From positions 1 to 64,000 of the forward strand of contig CAJJDP010000135.1 in the NCBI GenBank assembly GCA_905182995.1: a DNA stretch of 64,000 nt, written 5' to 3'. A model generated the notes under the pieces. That model was not told the origin of the DNA, searched no databases, and saw nothing but the letters and a program-made list of their open reading frames with translations. Both the position numbers and the translations under genes were made by a program. This DNA comes from Paramecium octaurelia (Eukaryota > Ciliophora > Oligohymenophorea > Peniculida > Parameciidae). This document shows positions 44,441 to 56,621 of this stretch, piece after piece (the first letter of the stretch is position 1; the number at the start of each line of letters is the position of its first letter).

Positions 44441-47312
44441 ATGAAGAATGAATAGTTTAGCAGTCCAGCCACCCTCATCAAAGCGAACATCATCAACAAT
44501 AGAACCATGATTTTTACTAATTACTTATAACTTGATTATGCGATGATCTTTGAAGAACAGCTAAAAATCATTAATAATCATTAAGATTACATCAAAAAAC
44601 TCTGCTCTCTTAGATTAGAGATACCTAACGTTCAAGTAATTCTAACTACTCTAAAATAATTGAAACACGATATTTTATAATCATAACATACATAGGATAA
44701 ATAAATATATGAAACCATTATAAAGTCCAAGACTTAATAAATGATTTATCACTCCATATCACTTCAAAAGAATCTAGAGGGTTTACTAAATTTGCAGGAA
44801 TAACCCAAGAATCCTTGTTTTAAGAATTAGAACAATATAGATAAGGCAATACAAATTAGATTTGAAGATTAAATGGTTCTAATACAACAGGAGATGGCCT
44901 AATATGAAGAGTTAGCAGCTAACATGTTGACATCTATCAAGCATTATTAGGCTTAATTCGATTTCTTAAAAGATGAAAAAGTAATAAAATAATAATAAGA
45001 ATTATGGGATAAGGAGAAGGATACCATTTTAGAATATTTAACTAATAAATTGTCACAATCTATCTTAAATTTAATTCAGGCTCATCAATAGGAAATGTTT
45101 AAAATAACATAGGATGAAGTTAACCCCATTGTTCACTCAAAAGGAGGAGTTGTTTACTTTTATGAAACCCTTTCTATTATAGATGGATAAGTATATTCAA
45201 TCGAATAAATTAAAGTCTAAATTCTAAACTATGAATAGTAAATTGTGTAACTAAAGGTTAATTATCATGAGTTTGAGGAGTTTTATAACAAAATCAAATC
45301 TATTCATGCTGAAATTTTTGTCTTATCTAAAAAGGTTAAATAAATCAATTGCACTTAAGTATAACCTTTACTGCAATAGTATTAATTGAGTTAAAGAAAA
45401 AAGTGTTCATAAAGAATGGAGAAGCTGTAAGAAGAGATTAAGCAATTATTCTTTTAAGGTTAGCTTATAGAAAAAATTAATATAAAAGTGATTATGAAAA
45501 ATTTTGAGTCTTTTCATTTTGAAGAGCAAATTTAGACTATAGAATAACAGATTCAAGAATTCGAGAACACTTACACAAGATAATAATTTTAGGTTCCATT
45601 TAGTAAAATTAAATAATTGTCACAATTGATTATTAAGTAAGTGTATTATTATATTTCAAAGGTTTGAAGAGGATCATTATAATGCTAATCGGATGTGTTT
45701 GGAAATTAAAAGGTTACTGAAGTCTGTGACATTCATCGGATATATATCATATCTAAATGAAGCAATAAATAATAAGTACATAGAAGCTCTGCAACAGATA
45801 TCTTTAAAGAAAGGGCATTTGCTGAGTTTCAAATTTTGTAATTAAGAGATTCTAAACAAAATTAATAATTTATTAGTGTTTTAATTTCCTCATTTTGATT
45901 GGAGCGAACAATTAGATTTAGAAAAAGATCGGATATATCTCATCTAAGAATAGTATATATGGGCTAGGGAAACAGTGATTGAATTAAGTTAAATAAAAGA
46001 ATTATCAAGCGAGATAAAAATAATGAAATAATTGCTTACTTTAGACAATGAATTGGAAAAAAGTTTGACGATAATTGAAAAGTATCTAGAGTTGAAGGAT
46101 AAATTAGGAAATGAAAGGATCGATTTAATTAGTTGGCCACAGTAATAATTAGAACTAATCAATGAGTCTAGCCAGTTTTGCAACCATATCATATAGTAAA
46201 TAAATGATAGAGTTAAGGCTATTTAACAATTAAATGAAATTTAATTACTTCCAAGACTTAATTAGATATTTTCTGATTTTAATTAGTAAAACTAGCACTA
46301 ACTATTATAAATATCAAAAGAGCTTTAAAGCAAAGAATTTTCATAAATAATTAAACCTTAAATTTAAATCGTTCAATAGTTTATCACTGTTTGCATACAA
46401 CATTTTGATGATGAGATAGACAAAAAGTTTTGTCAGACCAAGACATATTAAGAATTAGAAGATGAGTTGGGAGGAATTACGAAGTTAAATTAATTAAGAC
46501 ACATCAATGAACAAAATCAAAATAATTAGGAATTACGAAATCTGCTTTATGATCAAGTTATGTCATTTATGAGATAAAAGCTTAAAAGTGACTTTTTAAA
46601 TTTATTTTAATTGAAAGTAATATAAAGTTAAGGTGGAACCAACAATTATGACCCATACAAATTACAATTGAGAACTGATTTGCTGTATCCCATATAGAGA
46701 GCAGACATCAATTCAAATTAATATTGCATTGAGGAAAAAGTGAAGATTGACAACATTATAGATTAGCCAGACTTGAGACAATTATTTTAAGAGTTTCGTT
46801 CATTCTTAAATCAATGTACAATTATTATGAGAAATAATAATAATGACATTTACAATGATTCAGAGTTTATTCTATAACTAATTGATGCTTTTGAGAAAGC
46901 CTGGGTTCTTAATATCCACCTAACAGATCTTCAGTCCATCAAATCGTTTCATTAAAATCTAAAATAGTGGCCAGAAGTGAAGTAATTTGAATAGTAACTA
47001 TTACCGTTGGGTATAGTATTGAGGGAGGAATACTCAAGGTATTTAGAGGCATGTCGATAAAAGGTGATGTCTTTGACATCAGGAATAAGTATCATAGTAG
47101 ATCCAAATTAAGAGAACTTAATTTAAGATATGATAAAATTCAATTATAATGGCAAAGTGTGTTGTCTTCATGAATTATCCTAGAATTATTATTATAGGGA
47201 TTATTTGTCTTTGGTAGTGGAATCATTGGAAGGTAATTTGAGATTATTAAGCAATCATATTGTATTAATTAATGGAAAATAATTGTAGTATAATGATCAA
47301 ATTTTATTGTGA
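44441..47312 (+). CDS. Large coiled-coil protein of unknown function (948 aa)
   Basis: ATG at 44441, TGA at 47310-47312, with one 25-nt intron (45637-45661) whose removal gives 949 codons; without it TGA follows within 25 nt. Almost the entire length is predicted helix, with Gln/Glu/Leu/Ile-rich heptads (for example EKLQEEIKQLFFQGQL, then QIQTIEQQIQEFENTY). The C-terminal third is less Gln-rich and may be globular (GISIIVDPNQENLIQ, then VCCLHELSQNYYYRDYL). No signal peptide, membrane span or zinc motif. The length and all-helical look would suit a tether or cytoskeletal scaffold, but I do not recognise a family. Confidence 0.75.
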
Positions 47313-47703
47313 TTATTATTATTTCAAATATGAATTATAAACATTCTTGCATAAACATTCATGATTTATAAAATTTGATCTGTCCTACTATTTGATGATA
47401 TCAAAATAGACCTCGTTTAGTTTTATTTCCATTTATATCATGTTTCCAATTTTATCTTACTTAAAAAATAGATTATTTGCATATAATTTCTTATTGAGTT
47501 TATAGAAAACTCTTAGGGTAAGTAGAATAAGATTATTCTTAAATTGAATTCTCAGATAGATGACATATGTATTAAATAATGCGTAAAAATAATGCAGAAA
47601 TGTATTAATGTTAAATCAAATATGTTCAATTTCCATAATTATATTACGCACTTCTCCAAAATCAAGAAGAGTCCTATCATTGTTTTGATTATTAATTTTA
47701 ATT
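47313..47703. other. Intergenic stretch, nothing seen
   Basis: AT-rich spacer between two plus-strand genes. It contains an imperfect inverted sequence around 47294-47375 (ATAATGATCAAATTTTATTG and a near-complement), which might form a hairpin just past the stop. No other signal. Confidence 0.35.
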
Positions 47704-49268
47704 ATGAATCCTCTTCACAAAATATACTTGTAAGCCTTGATTAATCAATCACAACAAGAATCTTCTTAATAAGTGAAGTAGGAAGAGAATAGTTAGAAAT
47801 AAAATGTGCAAGTATTTGAAATAATCAATATCTGTTTAGTATTTACAAAAACAGTAACTTTTACAGATAATTCAACAATGTTAAACCTAATACCAACCAA
47901 TTTAGCAAGTATCGTAAGATTTTAATATATTCAAAAAGCAAGCCTCCAACTTTAATTGAGGTTCAAAATTAGGTTACGTCTTACTTTTAGAAAATCATTC
48001 TCCAGAAACAAACCATCAATTTATCAAACGTGTTAGAGGTTCAATTACCGTATTTCCTGATAATCATGGGCAATCTCATAATATATGGATTGGAAAATTG
48101 TTCAGCAGACAAAGAAATTGTAGCAGATTTGTTGTCGCAGTATAAAGCCAATCCATTAAAGATATCAATGAGTGGTTCTCTGTTCTAAACGATAGCTCTT
48201 CTCTTCCGTTCTGAACTCATTAATTATGATCAAAGTTCTAGATTATTATTATAAAAGGTACAAAATATCTTGCCAATTTTTTGCTTTTCAGAGATGACTT
48301 TTGCGACATCTTTTTCAACGCCCTCTATTGCTATCAAATATCGTAGGGTCAAACAGTCAGTCAGCAGATTGGATTTACTCAAATACATTAGATCATCAAG
48401 AAGTAGCAAGACGATGTCTGGACAACATTCACCTTCAAATTGCTAAGTCAATAACAATAAAAGTTGACTAAGGATCAATTTCTAATGTAATTCAACAGAT
48501 ATACTCAATCTTTAAATAACTTTTTCACTAAAAGCAATTTTATAATGGATTTAGTTGCATAGAGTGTTAAACAAACAGCGAAATTACATAACGATCAGAT
48601 ATTTTAGGAAGTATTCAATTCAATTAACCACTAGTATTTACTTATTATGGGGAGCTTTAAGGCAACGACTTAGGATTTCTTAAAAAAAGCCACATAAGTA
48701 TTCTTTGAGGAGACAGCCGAATTAGATTTACTTAGATTTAGTTCAAATACAATTAAAGTCCATAAACAAATGAATTGTTAAATTCTATTCATTTTGCCAA
48801 TGCTCCTTTAATTGGAAAGTCAATATTTAGACCATATCATATAAAATGGATTTACAGAAATGCAAGTCAAGAATAGTTCTAATTACTATTTGAAAATGAT
48901 TGAAAAGCTTAAAAGCAAATGCGTTTACAATGGGGAAGAGGAATGCAATTGCAAAAAGTGTTAGTGGTATGATGTCACATTAATTTAAATAGCATAAGGA
49001 GAAATAGAAATTCAGCAAAAGAATCACAAAAAAAGAAGAGAGAAGCCTTAGAGAAATTAGGTCCTTTATAGGATGAATTTAATAAACTATAAAAAAAGGT
49101 AAGAGTATACAACAAACTTAGGTTAAACAATTAGAAACTGAAAATCAATACATGACTTCCTTATTGTTTGATGTGTTCAAACATCCATCTGTTGAAAAAA
49201 TTGCTTCTTAATTTCTCGAGCCCTTAACCAAAATAATTGCAGATTCAGACCCAATTGATGAATGTTGA
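47704..49268 (+). CDS. Helical protein of unknown function, with an apparent frameshift
   Basis: ATG at 47704, TGA at 49266-49268. Introns at 47812-47839, 47914-47938, 48967-48992 and 49099-49121 are supported by restored reading. The N-terminus is Gln-rich, followed by a long helical body (QKQTINLSNVLEVQLPYFLI, GFTQIHQIIKKQQDD, DLVAQSVKQTAKLHNDQIFQ), a Cys cluster (EEECNCKKCQ) and a coiled coil (KREALEKLGPLQDEFNKLQ). Between about 48240 and 48295 the reading frame changes by one base. The only local GT...AG candidate (48258-48291, 34 nt) gives the wrong phase. This is either a sequencing indel or a real frameshift. No family recognised. Confidence 0.6.
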
Positions 49269-49355
49269 TGAATTAAATTTTTTAATGTTTATTATATTTG
49301 TATAAATTACAATCATTAATATAGTATATCGATTTTAATAGTTATATTATTATAT

Positions 49356-50337
49356 TCACTTATTTTTGCCTTATAATTATTATTATTGCTATTGTCCCTC
49401 CTAGGCTTATTGAGCTTACAAGGCCTATTGCTCTTTTAAATAATTCATGTAATTCACACTCTCCAGCAATGGCTTAGGTATTTCACCATTAGCATTGGGA
49501 GGGTAGTAATCGTAATATGTGTAAACAGATTCTGATTAAGGTTTAACCTCATCTGCTACATCTTTCTCTCCAAGTTCTTTTTTATGGTTCTATTTCATTT
49601 AGACAATATACTTACATTATTTTTAATATAATCAGTCAAACCAAACCCAAACATTTATGATTAGCTTTCATCCATTTAATAGCCATCTACTTCTCCTTAA
49701 ACTAAGAAATTAGGATCCACAGAAACTTATTAAGTTTGATATTCTTCCACCAATGAAGTTGTTGATTATTGCTGATCTCTCGAAGTAGTTTGATTGTACA
49801 GAGATTTAGATTAATGCAGAGAGTGCTGTAAATCAGATGAAACTGATTGTTTTTCTGATTTCTCAGTTCGTGACACTTGCTTCGCATTTTCAATTTTAGA
49901 TGTTTACTTCTTTGGTTTAGGAGGCTTGGGCATCTCTTCTGGTTTGACTGGCTTATAAAACTGTACTCCATCACAAACGTCAATTACATTTTATCGCTTT
50001 TTGGCTTCATTCTCATAATATTGATATCTTTCATCCATATTCATTATGATTTTTTATTAAGGAGCTTCTATTGCGACAACCTGCTATTATTAGACTTCTT
50101 AGAAATCCTCTGAGACTTTTCGAGAAATTCGCTCTGTTGATGTTTTCGCCTTTGCAATAGGTTTTTGTTAGGATGCTAAACTTATTACTTTTATAAATAC
50201 AGCTTCTTTTTTATGCTGGACTTTTGGGTTTGGGTGGTACATACTAATCGATAAATTTAATTCAATACCTTAACTGGTTTTGGTTACCTAGTATTAGCTT
50301 ATAATTTAACTGCTTAAATGGAAAACTCTGGTAACAT
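49356..50337 (-). CDS. Low-complexity, Pro/Lys/Gln-rich protein (301 aa)
   Basis: ATG at 50337-50335, stop at 49356-49358. Introns at 50244-50268, 50176-50200 and 49590-49615 leave 302 codons; two of them are needed to keep the proline-rich start (PKPVKYVPPKPKSPA) in frame with the body. The protein has a charged helix (MNMDERYQYYENEAKKR), a PxxP-rich segment (EEMPKPPKPKK), long Ser/Gln-rich disordered stretches, and ends in poly-Gln (TAA/TAG codons). A tyrosine-rich patch (VYTYYDYYPP) lies near residue 255. No fold or enzyme motif is visible. The Pro-rich motifs could bind SH3-like domains; otherwise the function is unknown. It is convergent with the gene ending at 49268. Confidence 0.65.
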
Positions 50338-51518
50338 TTTTATTATAAATTAATTAATTCTTAATGCAAATATGTGATTATAATTTCATAAAGTCTTCAG
50401 GTAATATTTTCTTTACCCTTAATTTCTAAGAGAATGCTATAATATATAATATACTACACTTTGAAATATCAAGACTATGTAATATATTTGCTTTTTAGTA
50501 TTTTATAATTAATTCTATTATTTAATCAAATTTATATTATCATCTCTTTTCCTTAGTAGAATATTTTTAAACGAAGAATTAAATTTTTGATTTTTGTTTA
50601 TTATCTCACATAAAATTAATTTTAATATTTGATTTAATGATTAGCAGGCCTCAAAATAAAGTTTATTTATTCTATTTTAAGTCAAATAATTTTTTTACTC
50701 TATTTAAAATAATAGATGTAATTAGAGTGTCTCATTTTAAGCAAATAGTAATTAAGCTAAATTAGGAAATTTCGAAGCAATTGTGGCTGTTCTCAGGTAT
50801 TAACAATTATATTTAATGATTGTTTTTTTTTTGAGTATTAATAAATTGAATTGATTAAGAAAAGGAGTTCAGGCTTAATCTAATAAAAGATCAAAGTCTT
50901 AAAGTAAATGAAATATTAGAGATCAAAGTAATTAGAGTCTAACAATCATTCAGATATTAAGAGATTAAAAATAAATTTATAAGAAGGGTAGAGGCTTAAT
51001 AGAAATTCATGAAATTAGGTACTTAAATAAAATTAGATAATTTGGAATAAAAATAAATTTCTTTAGAAAATTATATCAAATAATATTTTATTGTTATAAA
51101 CATATTAATAACTAGAGATGATTCAAGAACCATATTTTTAAATTAAAGTGAATATTCAGTATTCGCTGATTTTTATTTCTTAAACACAAAGAGAAAATAA
51201 AAAATTCGATTGTAAAACAGTATTAGGGTGAAAGTATTTGTAAAATTTAGGTTTCTCATTGATTATTACGGCAGGATAGAAAGAGATTAAATTATGATTA
51301 TTTTAATATTATAAATTAAATTATGAAAGTTGATTAAAGAGTATTGTAAAAAATTGAATTTCAAATACTATCATATAATTAACAAGGCCAAAAGAATTGA
51401 ATTGCAGACAAGTTGATTTATTAGTATGATCAGCTTGATTCTAGAAGCATTATTTTGTTTCTAGAATGAAGTAAAATTGAAGTTTGAATTGATAATAATT
51501 CTAAAAAATTATTAATTC
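50338..51518. other. Intergenic region with one doubtful small frame
   Basis: About 1.2 kb of AT-rich sequence upstream of the heat shock factor gene. 50716-51012 (+) is open for 98 codons in one frame (MQLECLILSKQQLSQIRKF...) and overlaps coding-like sequence in another frame (50850-51300: EILEIKVIRVQQSFRYQEIK). Both look partly coding and neither gives a clean gene. A poly-T run of ten bases at 50823-50832 lies inside. This may be a small gene with a misjudged intron or a remnant. Confidence 0.35.
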
Positions 51519-52367
51519 ATGGAAGACATAAAATAGGTTCCATCCTTTCTAATAAAATTGTACGAAATTCTTGAAGTAATTATAACCCGCTATTCTTGAG
51601 TCTGAATAAGCGGTGATATGTTGGAACAAGGAGGGAACAACATTTTAGATCCAAGACCCTGGGTTATTGACGGATCAAATTCTGCCGCAATACTTCAAGC
51701 ATCGTAATTACCAGAGTTTCTTAAGGTAGGGAATGCGTTAATCGGCTTAGGCAGCTTAATATGTATGGCTTTAAGAAATTGAAAAATAAATAAGGGAAGA
51801 ATGAGTTCGTACATTAACAATTCAGAAAAGGAGTTAAGTATGAGTGACCTTATTAAACTAAGAAACAACTTGCTCAAGATTAAGCGTCGAAATCAGGAGG
51901 ACATAAAGCAGAGTTTCGAAACTCTGACCAAGGAATTCTAATCGGAATCATATTTAAGTGAGCATGAGAAAATGAGAAAGCAGTTAATGCAAATGCAGTA
52001 AGAGCAGTAGAAAATATTGTATGAAATCAGATTCTAAATGGATCGCAATCATAAGTTGTAAAGAGAGACTCAAGATATCATCGATGTAAGTTACTATGAA
52101 TTGATATAGAAAATACACCAAATAAAAAACTATTCGGTGGCAAAACTTAATAAACTCATGATTATTATATAGAAGTTGCCTCAAGATGCCCAAATCAGCA
52201 AGATGGCTATGTTGAAGGATAAGATCTTACGTAAATTGGAAACGATTGAATAAGACAATTGTCAATTAAAAGATATCTCTTTTGATAAGCAAGAATCAAA
52301 TAGTTATTATGAGCCAAATTTAACAGGAGTTAGAAGTCCTGCTGGATACTCACCTAAAACTAAATGA
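51519..52367 (+). CDS. Heat shock transcription factor (HSF-type DNA-binding protein)
   Basis: ATG at 51519, TGA at 52365-52367. Three 25-nt introns (51576-51600, 51726-51750 and 51838-51862) leave 258 codons exactly. The HSF winged-helix domain spans residues ~6-105: VPSFLIKLYEIL, CWNKEGTTFQIQD, ILPQYFKHRNYQSFLRQLNM with the recognition helix, YGFKKL, and FVHQQFRKG. The basic tail KIKRRN and a heptad-rich oligomerisation region (KQLMQMQQEQQKILYEIRFQ) follow. It probably forms trimers on nGAAn repeats to switch on stress genes. The protein is short (257 aa) and has no evident second hydrophobic repeat. Two introns interrupt the DNA-binding domain itself, so unspliced reading hides the gene. 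Confidence 0.87.
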
Positions 52368-52688
52368 AATTATATTTATTGATACAAATACAAATAAAAA
52401 TAAGAAAAATGAACAAAGGAATTTCTTCGGCATTTTTTTAACTTGATCTTAAAACAGAGAGATTTATGTCCATCTAGCAAGGAACCGTGAATGTTTTCGA
52501 GGGGAATAAGAGGATGGTTTGGTTTTGTTTAAGAAATAAAATAATTAACGATTAATGAAATGTTTGAATAATAAAATGAGAGAATGAAATATGTTTAATT
52601 TAGATAAAGAATGATGTTGAATAAAGGTGATTGGAAATTTAGAAAGTAAGAATTTTTGTTGAATTATTATTATAAACAATATAATTAA
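52368..52688. other. Intergenic stretch with a 49-codon frame
   Basis: A small frame at 52409-52558 (+), MNKGISSAFFQLDLKTERF..., ends at TGA and has plausible composition, but it is too short to call. The remainder is AT-rich sequence upstream of the P4-ATPase. Confidence 0.35.
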
Positions 52689-55600
52689 ATGTTTTGGTCT
52701 AAGCGACCCGAAACTTTCAATGCTCCTCGTCAATTTGTAGGGAATTTTAAATGCGAAAGGAATTTATAAGAATTAGAGGAATTTCCATCGAATTTCATTA
52801 AAACATCAAGGTAAGTAATCATGTGAAGTGTAGATATAATGTGGTAACTTTTCTACCGAAATCGTTACTCTTACAATTTACTCGATATGCGAACATCTAC
52901 TTTTTGTGCATAGCAATTATTTAATGTATTCCAGTGCTTTCAACATTAAACCCTTTCAGTGCAATAGCCCCTCTAGTTTTTGTGTTAGGTTTATCTATGG
53001 CTCGTGAAGGTATGAAAAATGACATCAAATTTTAGGGTGGGAAGATTACGGGCGACACGTATCAGACAATGAAGTGAACTCGACGGAATGTATAATCCTG
53101 AAATCGAGAGTGCCGACAAAGTAATGAAATTACACAATAGATAGTTCAACTTGGGCGGAATTATCTGTGGGAGATTATGTTATGGTGAAGAAGGACGAGA
53201 GTTTTCCTGCTGATCTCATAGTGCTTTCAAGTGCAATTCCAAGTGGGGCTTGTTACATCGAGACATCTTCGTTGGATGGAGAAAAAAATTTAAAACCAAA
53301 GAGTGCCATTTTGGAGAGTCAATAGCTCTATCAGGAAATGGAAAATTATAGCGAAGAAGCAATACGTGTGGAAGCATAGGTTCCTACTTAAAATCTATAT
53401 GAATTGGATGCTTCGTTGTTTTTGCCAATTGGTAATGGTTAGTAGAAAAAGTTTTAGTTAACAGCTAAGTAGTTATTGTTAAGAGGTGCATTCCTCAGAA
53501 ATACTGAATGGATTATAGGGTTAGTTGTTTATACAGGATAGGATACTAAAATCATGAGGAATGCTGATGCCTCAAGAGTAAAGTCGAGTGAAATCGAAAG
53601 AATTATGAACATTCTTATTTTGGGAATTCTGGTGGTGCAAATCACTTTGTCGATCATCACGGCTTCCTTTTCATCGGCTTGGCTCCATAATTATGGGGGT
53701 GATAGTTGGTATTTGGAATACACTGACTTTTAACCGAACTTGCTCAGTTTTTATGCGTTTTTCAGTTATATTTTATTATATAATACAATGATTCCTATAT
53801 CATTGATAGTTAGTTTGGAATTCGTTAAAGTGTTCCAAGCTTACTTTATTGAATAAGACGAGGAGATGTATGTAGCTCAGAGGAACAAATTCGCTAAAGT
53901 GTAAACTACAACCATTAATGAAGAGTTAGGACAAGTGGAATATATCTTCTCTGACAAAACTGGCACTTTGACCTGCAATCAAATGGAATTCAAGTATTGT
54001 ATTATTGGAAACGTACTCTACGGCAAGGAACAATCAAACACAAACAATCCAGTATATAATGTAGATCTAAAAAGACAGCAAACCGCTAAAGTACATCCTG
54101 AAAGTGAGGTGTTCCAGCACTCCGTCTTCAATTTCCAAGATGCTGAATTGAGTGCCATTCTCAAAGGCGACGGATCCACAGGTGATATGCCGGTGAACCT
54201 TAGAATTGCATCCCAAGATGGTAAATAATAAGTGACTCTTTCTAATCAGCGAGATTTAATACAAGAATACTTCTTCCTACTCTCCTCAGCTCATGAATGC
54301 ATCATACAATATGATAAAAATTAAAATGCTTCCTATCAAGGTCCATCTCCAGATGAGATCACTCTTGTAGATGCAGCAGCCAGATTAGGATTTCAATTCA
54401 CAGGGGCTTCAGCAAGTGAGTAGTGTTTCAAGATTTTGGGCAAGGAGAAAAAAGTCAAGTTGCTCAAATCCTTTGAATTTGATTCCACTCGAAAGCGAAT
54501 GAGTGTCATAATCGATGACAATGGAATCATAAAATTATACATCAAAGGAGCAGACAATATCATCAAAGATAGACTATTGCCTAATTAACCATTTCTGAAT
54601 GAGATTACTAATTATTTAGATGACTTTAGTAAAATTGGTTTGAGATGTCTACTCATGGCTTCAAGAGTGTTATCTCATCAAGAATACCAAGATTTCGATC
54701 ATGCCTATAATAATTTACCAGATAATGACACTAGAGCAAGCGAACTAGGTAATTTTGTATTACAAAATAGAAAAACTAACAAGTAACTTGGAAATGTAAC
54801 TCACTTTGTTGGGAGCGTCTGCAGTTGAAGATAAACTCTAACCTTTAGTCCCAGAGACTATTGCGGACTTATTAAAGGCCAACATAAAGGTGTGGATGTT
54901 AACAGGGGATAAACTGGAGACGGCAGAAAATATTGCCAAGAGTTGCAGATTGATTTAAGGAGATTTTACAGTGATGAGATTGTCAGTGCCCTCTGTGGAT
55001 GAATGTAAAAAGAAATTAGGAGATATCTAAGATACTTATGATCTATGTATTAAAGAGAATAGAAAAAAAGTATTTAAACATCCTATTGTAGTCAATAGTA
55101 GTTGAAGGAGCCTCCTTATAGTTTGTAATAGATAACGAAGATTTAGCCTAGGCCTTTGTTAGTATGGCAAAGGATTGTGAAAGCATTGTGTGTTGCAGAG
55201 TTACTCCAAAATAGAAAGCTGATGTGGTCAGATTAATTAAAGACAGATTGAACAAGATCACTTTGGCCATTGGGGATGGAGCCAATGATGTCAATATGAT
55301 TCAGGCTGCACACATAGGAGTTGGTCTTTATGGAAATGAAGGAATGAGGGCAGTTTAAAGTAGTGATTTTGCTTTGGGAGAATTTAGATGTTTATGGAGG
55401 CTATTACTAGTACATGGACATTGGAATTACATAAGAATTGCAGAGATGGTGCTGTATTTCTTTTACAAAAACATGATATTCACCGTGCCCCAATTCTTCT
55501 TTTCCTACTTCTGTGCCTTCTCAGGGTAGTCTTTCTTTGATGATTGGTACATCACTTTCTATAATCTTATCTTTACAGCACTGCCACTAATTATGAGAGG

Positions 55601-56362
55601 CACATTTGATTAGGATATCAATTATAGGCAATATTGCTAATACGACTCAAAGGAAGAGGTAGCCAATGTGCAAAAGAAACAGGAATAATACTTAAGACTC
55701 AAGTTTCCAAGTCTCTATTACGTTGGACAAAATAAAACTATTTTCACCATCCCCAATTATTTACTCTGGGCTTTCAATGGCTTGGTTCATGGAATGATCA
55801 TATTTTTCTTTGTACTTTGGATCATGGATTTTGAGATTGTATAAAATTCAGGAGAATCAAGTGGTTTGGCTCCCTTCTCATTGACTGTCTATTCCTGCAT
55901 CATTTTAGTATACATAATTTATAAATATTATTTTAGATTGCTGATCTTAAAATAGCTATTCACACTAAATTCTGGACTTGGTTTAATTTCATTAGTATTA
56001 CCCTTCTGTCTATTCTACTTTACATCCTATACGTGATCATTTCGAATTTCTGGCCTGGAACTTTGATGGAATATACTCCATTCACCATGGTTGGCACTCC
56101 TCACTTCTGGTTGAGTTTATTGCTAATAGGGGCTATAATAGGAGGACTGGAGGCTATACAGGCAGAATTCATAAGGGAATTCTTTACTGACCCAGCTACA
56201 GAGATGTTAAACAAAATTAAAGTCTTTGAACATAATCTCAATAAGTGGGTAGAAAATTAAGAGAAGATTGCAAGACAAGATTCCTTTTGGGCTGGAATTT
56301 ACAAATAAAAGGAGGCTGTTGAGGAATAAGAGCTGGTGCGATTTAGTGGATCATAACAATGA
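52689..56362 (+). CDS. P4-type ATPase, phospholipid flippase catalytic subunit
   Basis: ATG at 52689, TGA at 56360-56362. Six introns (52811-52833, 53010-53035, 53121-53144, 54749-54770, 55070-55091 and 55908-55936) leave 1,176 codons exactly. Family hallmarks are present in order: the actuator-domain LDGEKN (P4 form of the TGES loop), the phosphorylation site SDKTGTLT with Asp398, nucleotide-domain motifs ([29 protein letters not shown]), [10 protein letters not shown], and [10 protein letters not shown] with Asp824. About ten membrane helices are visible, plus a P4-type N-terminus ([18 protein letters not shown]). P4-ATPases move phosphatidylserine or phosphatidylethanolamine from the outer to the cytosolic leaflet, usually with a CDC50 partner (not in this window). 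They act in Golgi, endosome and plasma membranes and support vesicle budding. Confidence 0.92.
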
Positions 56363-56621
56363 ATAATTCATTCTATATCTACAAAAACATATGTTATTAA
56401 TTTGTAATTCAATTTTTTTTCAGATTGTAGAACAATCTCAATATTTATAATATGGTTTTAAGCTATTTCTATAAGTTAGTCATCTTAGAACATGAAATAC
56501 TTCTAAGTGGGTTTCCATTTTTTGTACTCTTCTGAAATTATTTATCAACTAAATTATATCAAAAATCCATGAAAACACTTTAGTGATTTTCAATTAGAGG
56601 CTTATATAATTTTATATATAA

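Noticed and set aside
48258-48291. 34-nt GT...AG intron candidate
   Set aside because: Its removal leads straight to TGA; the phase is wrong.
51618-51796. Start of a gene at 51618 (MLEQGGNN...)
   Set aside because: It is the wrong frame of the HSF DNA-binding domain, which becomes obvious after removing the 25-nt introns.
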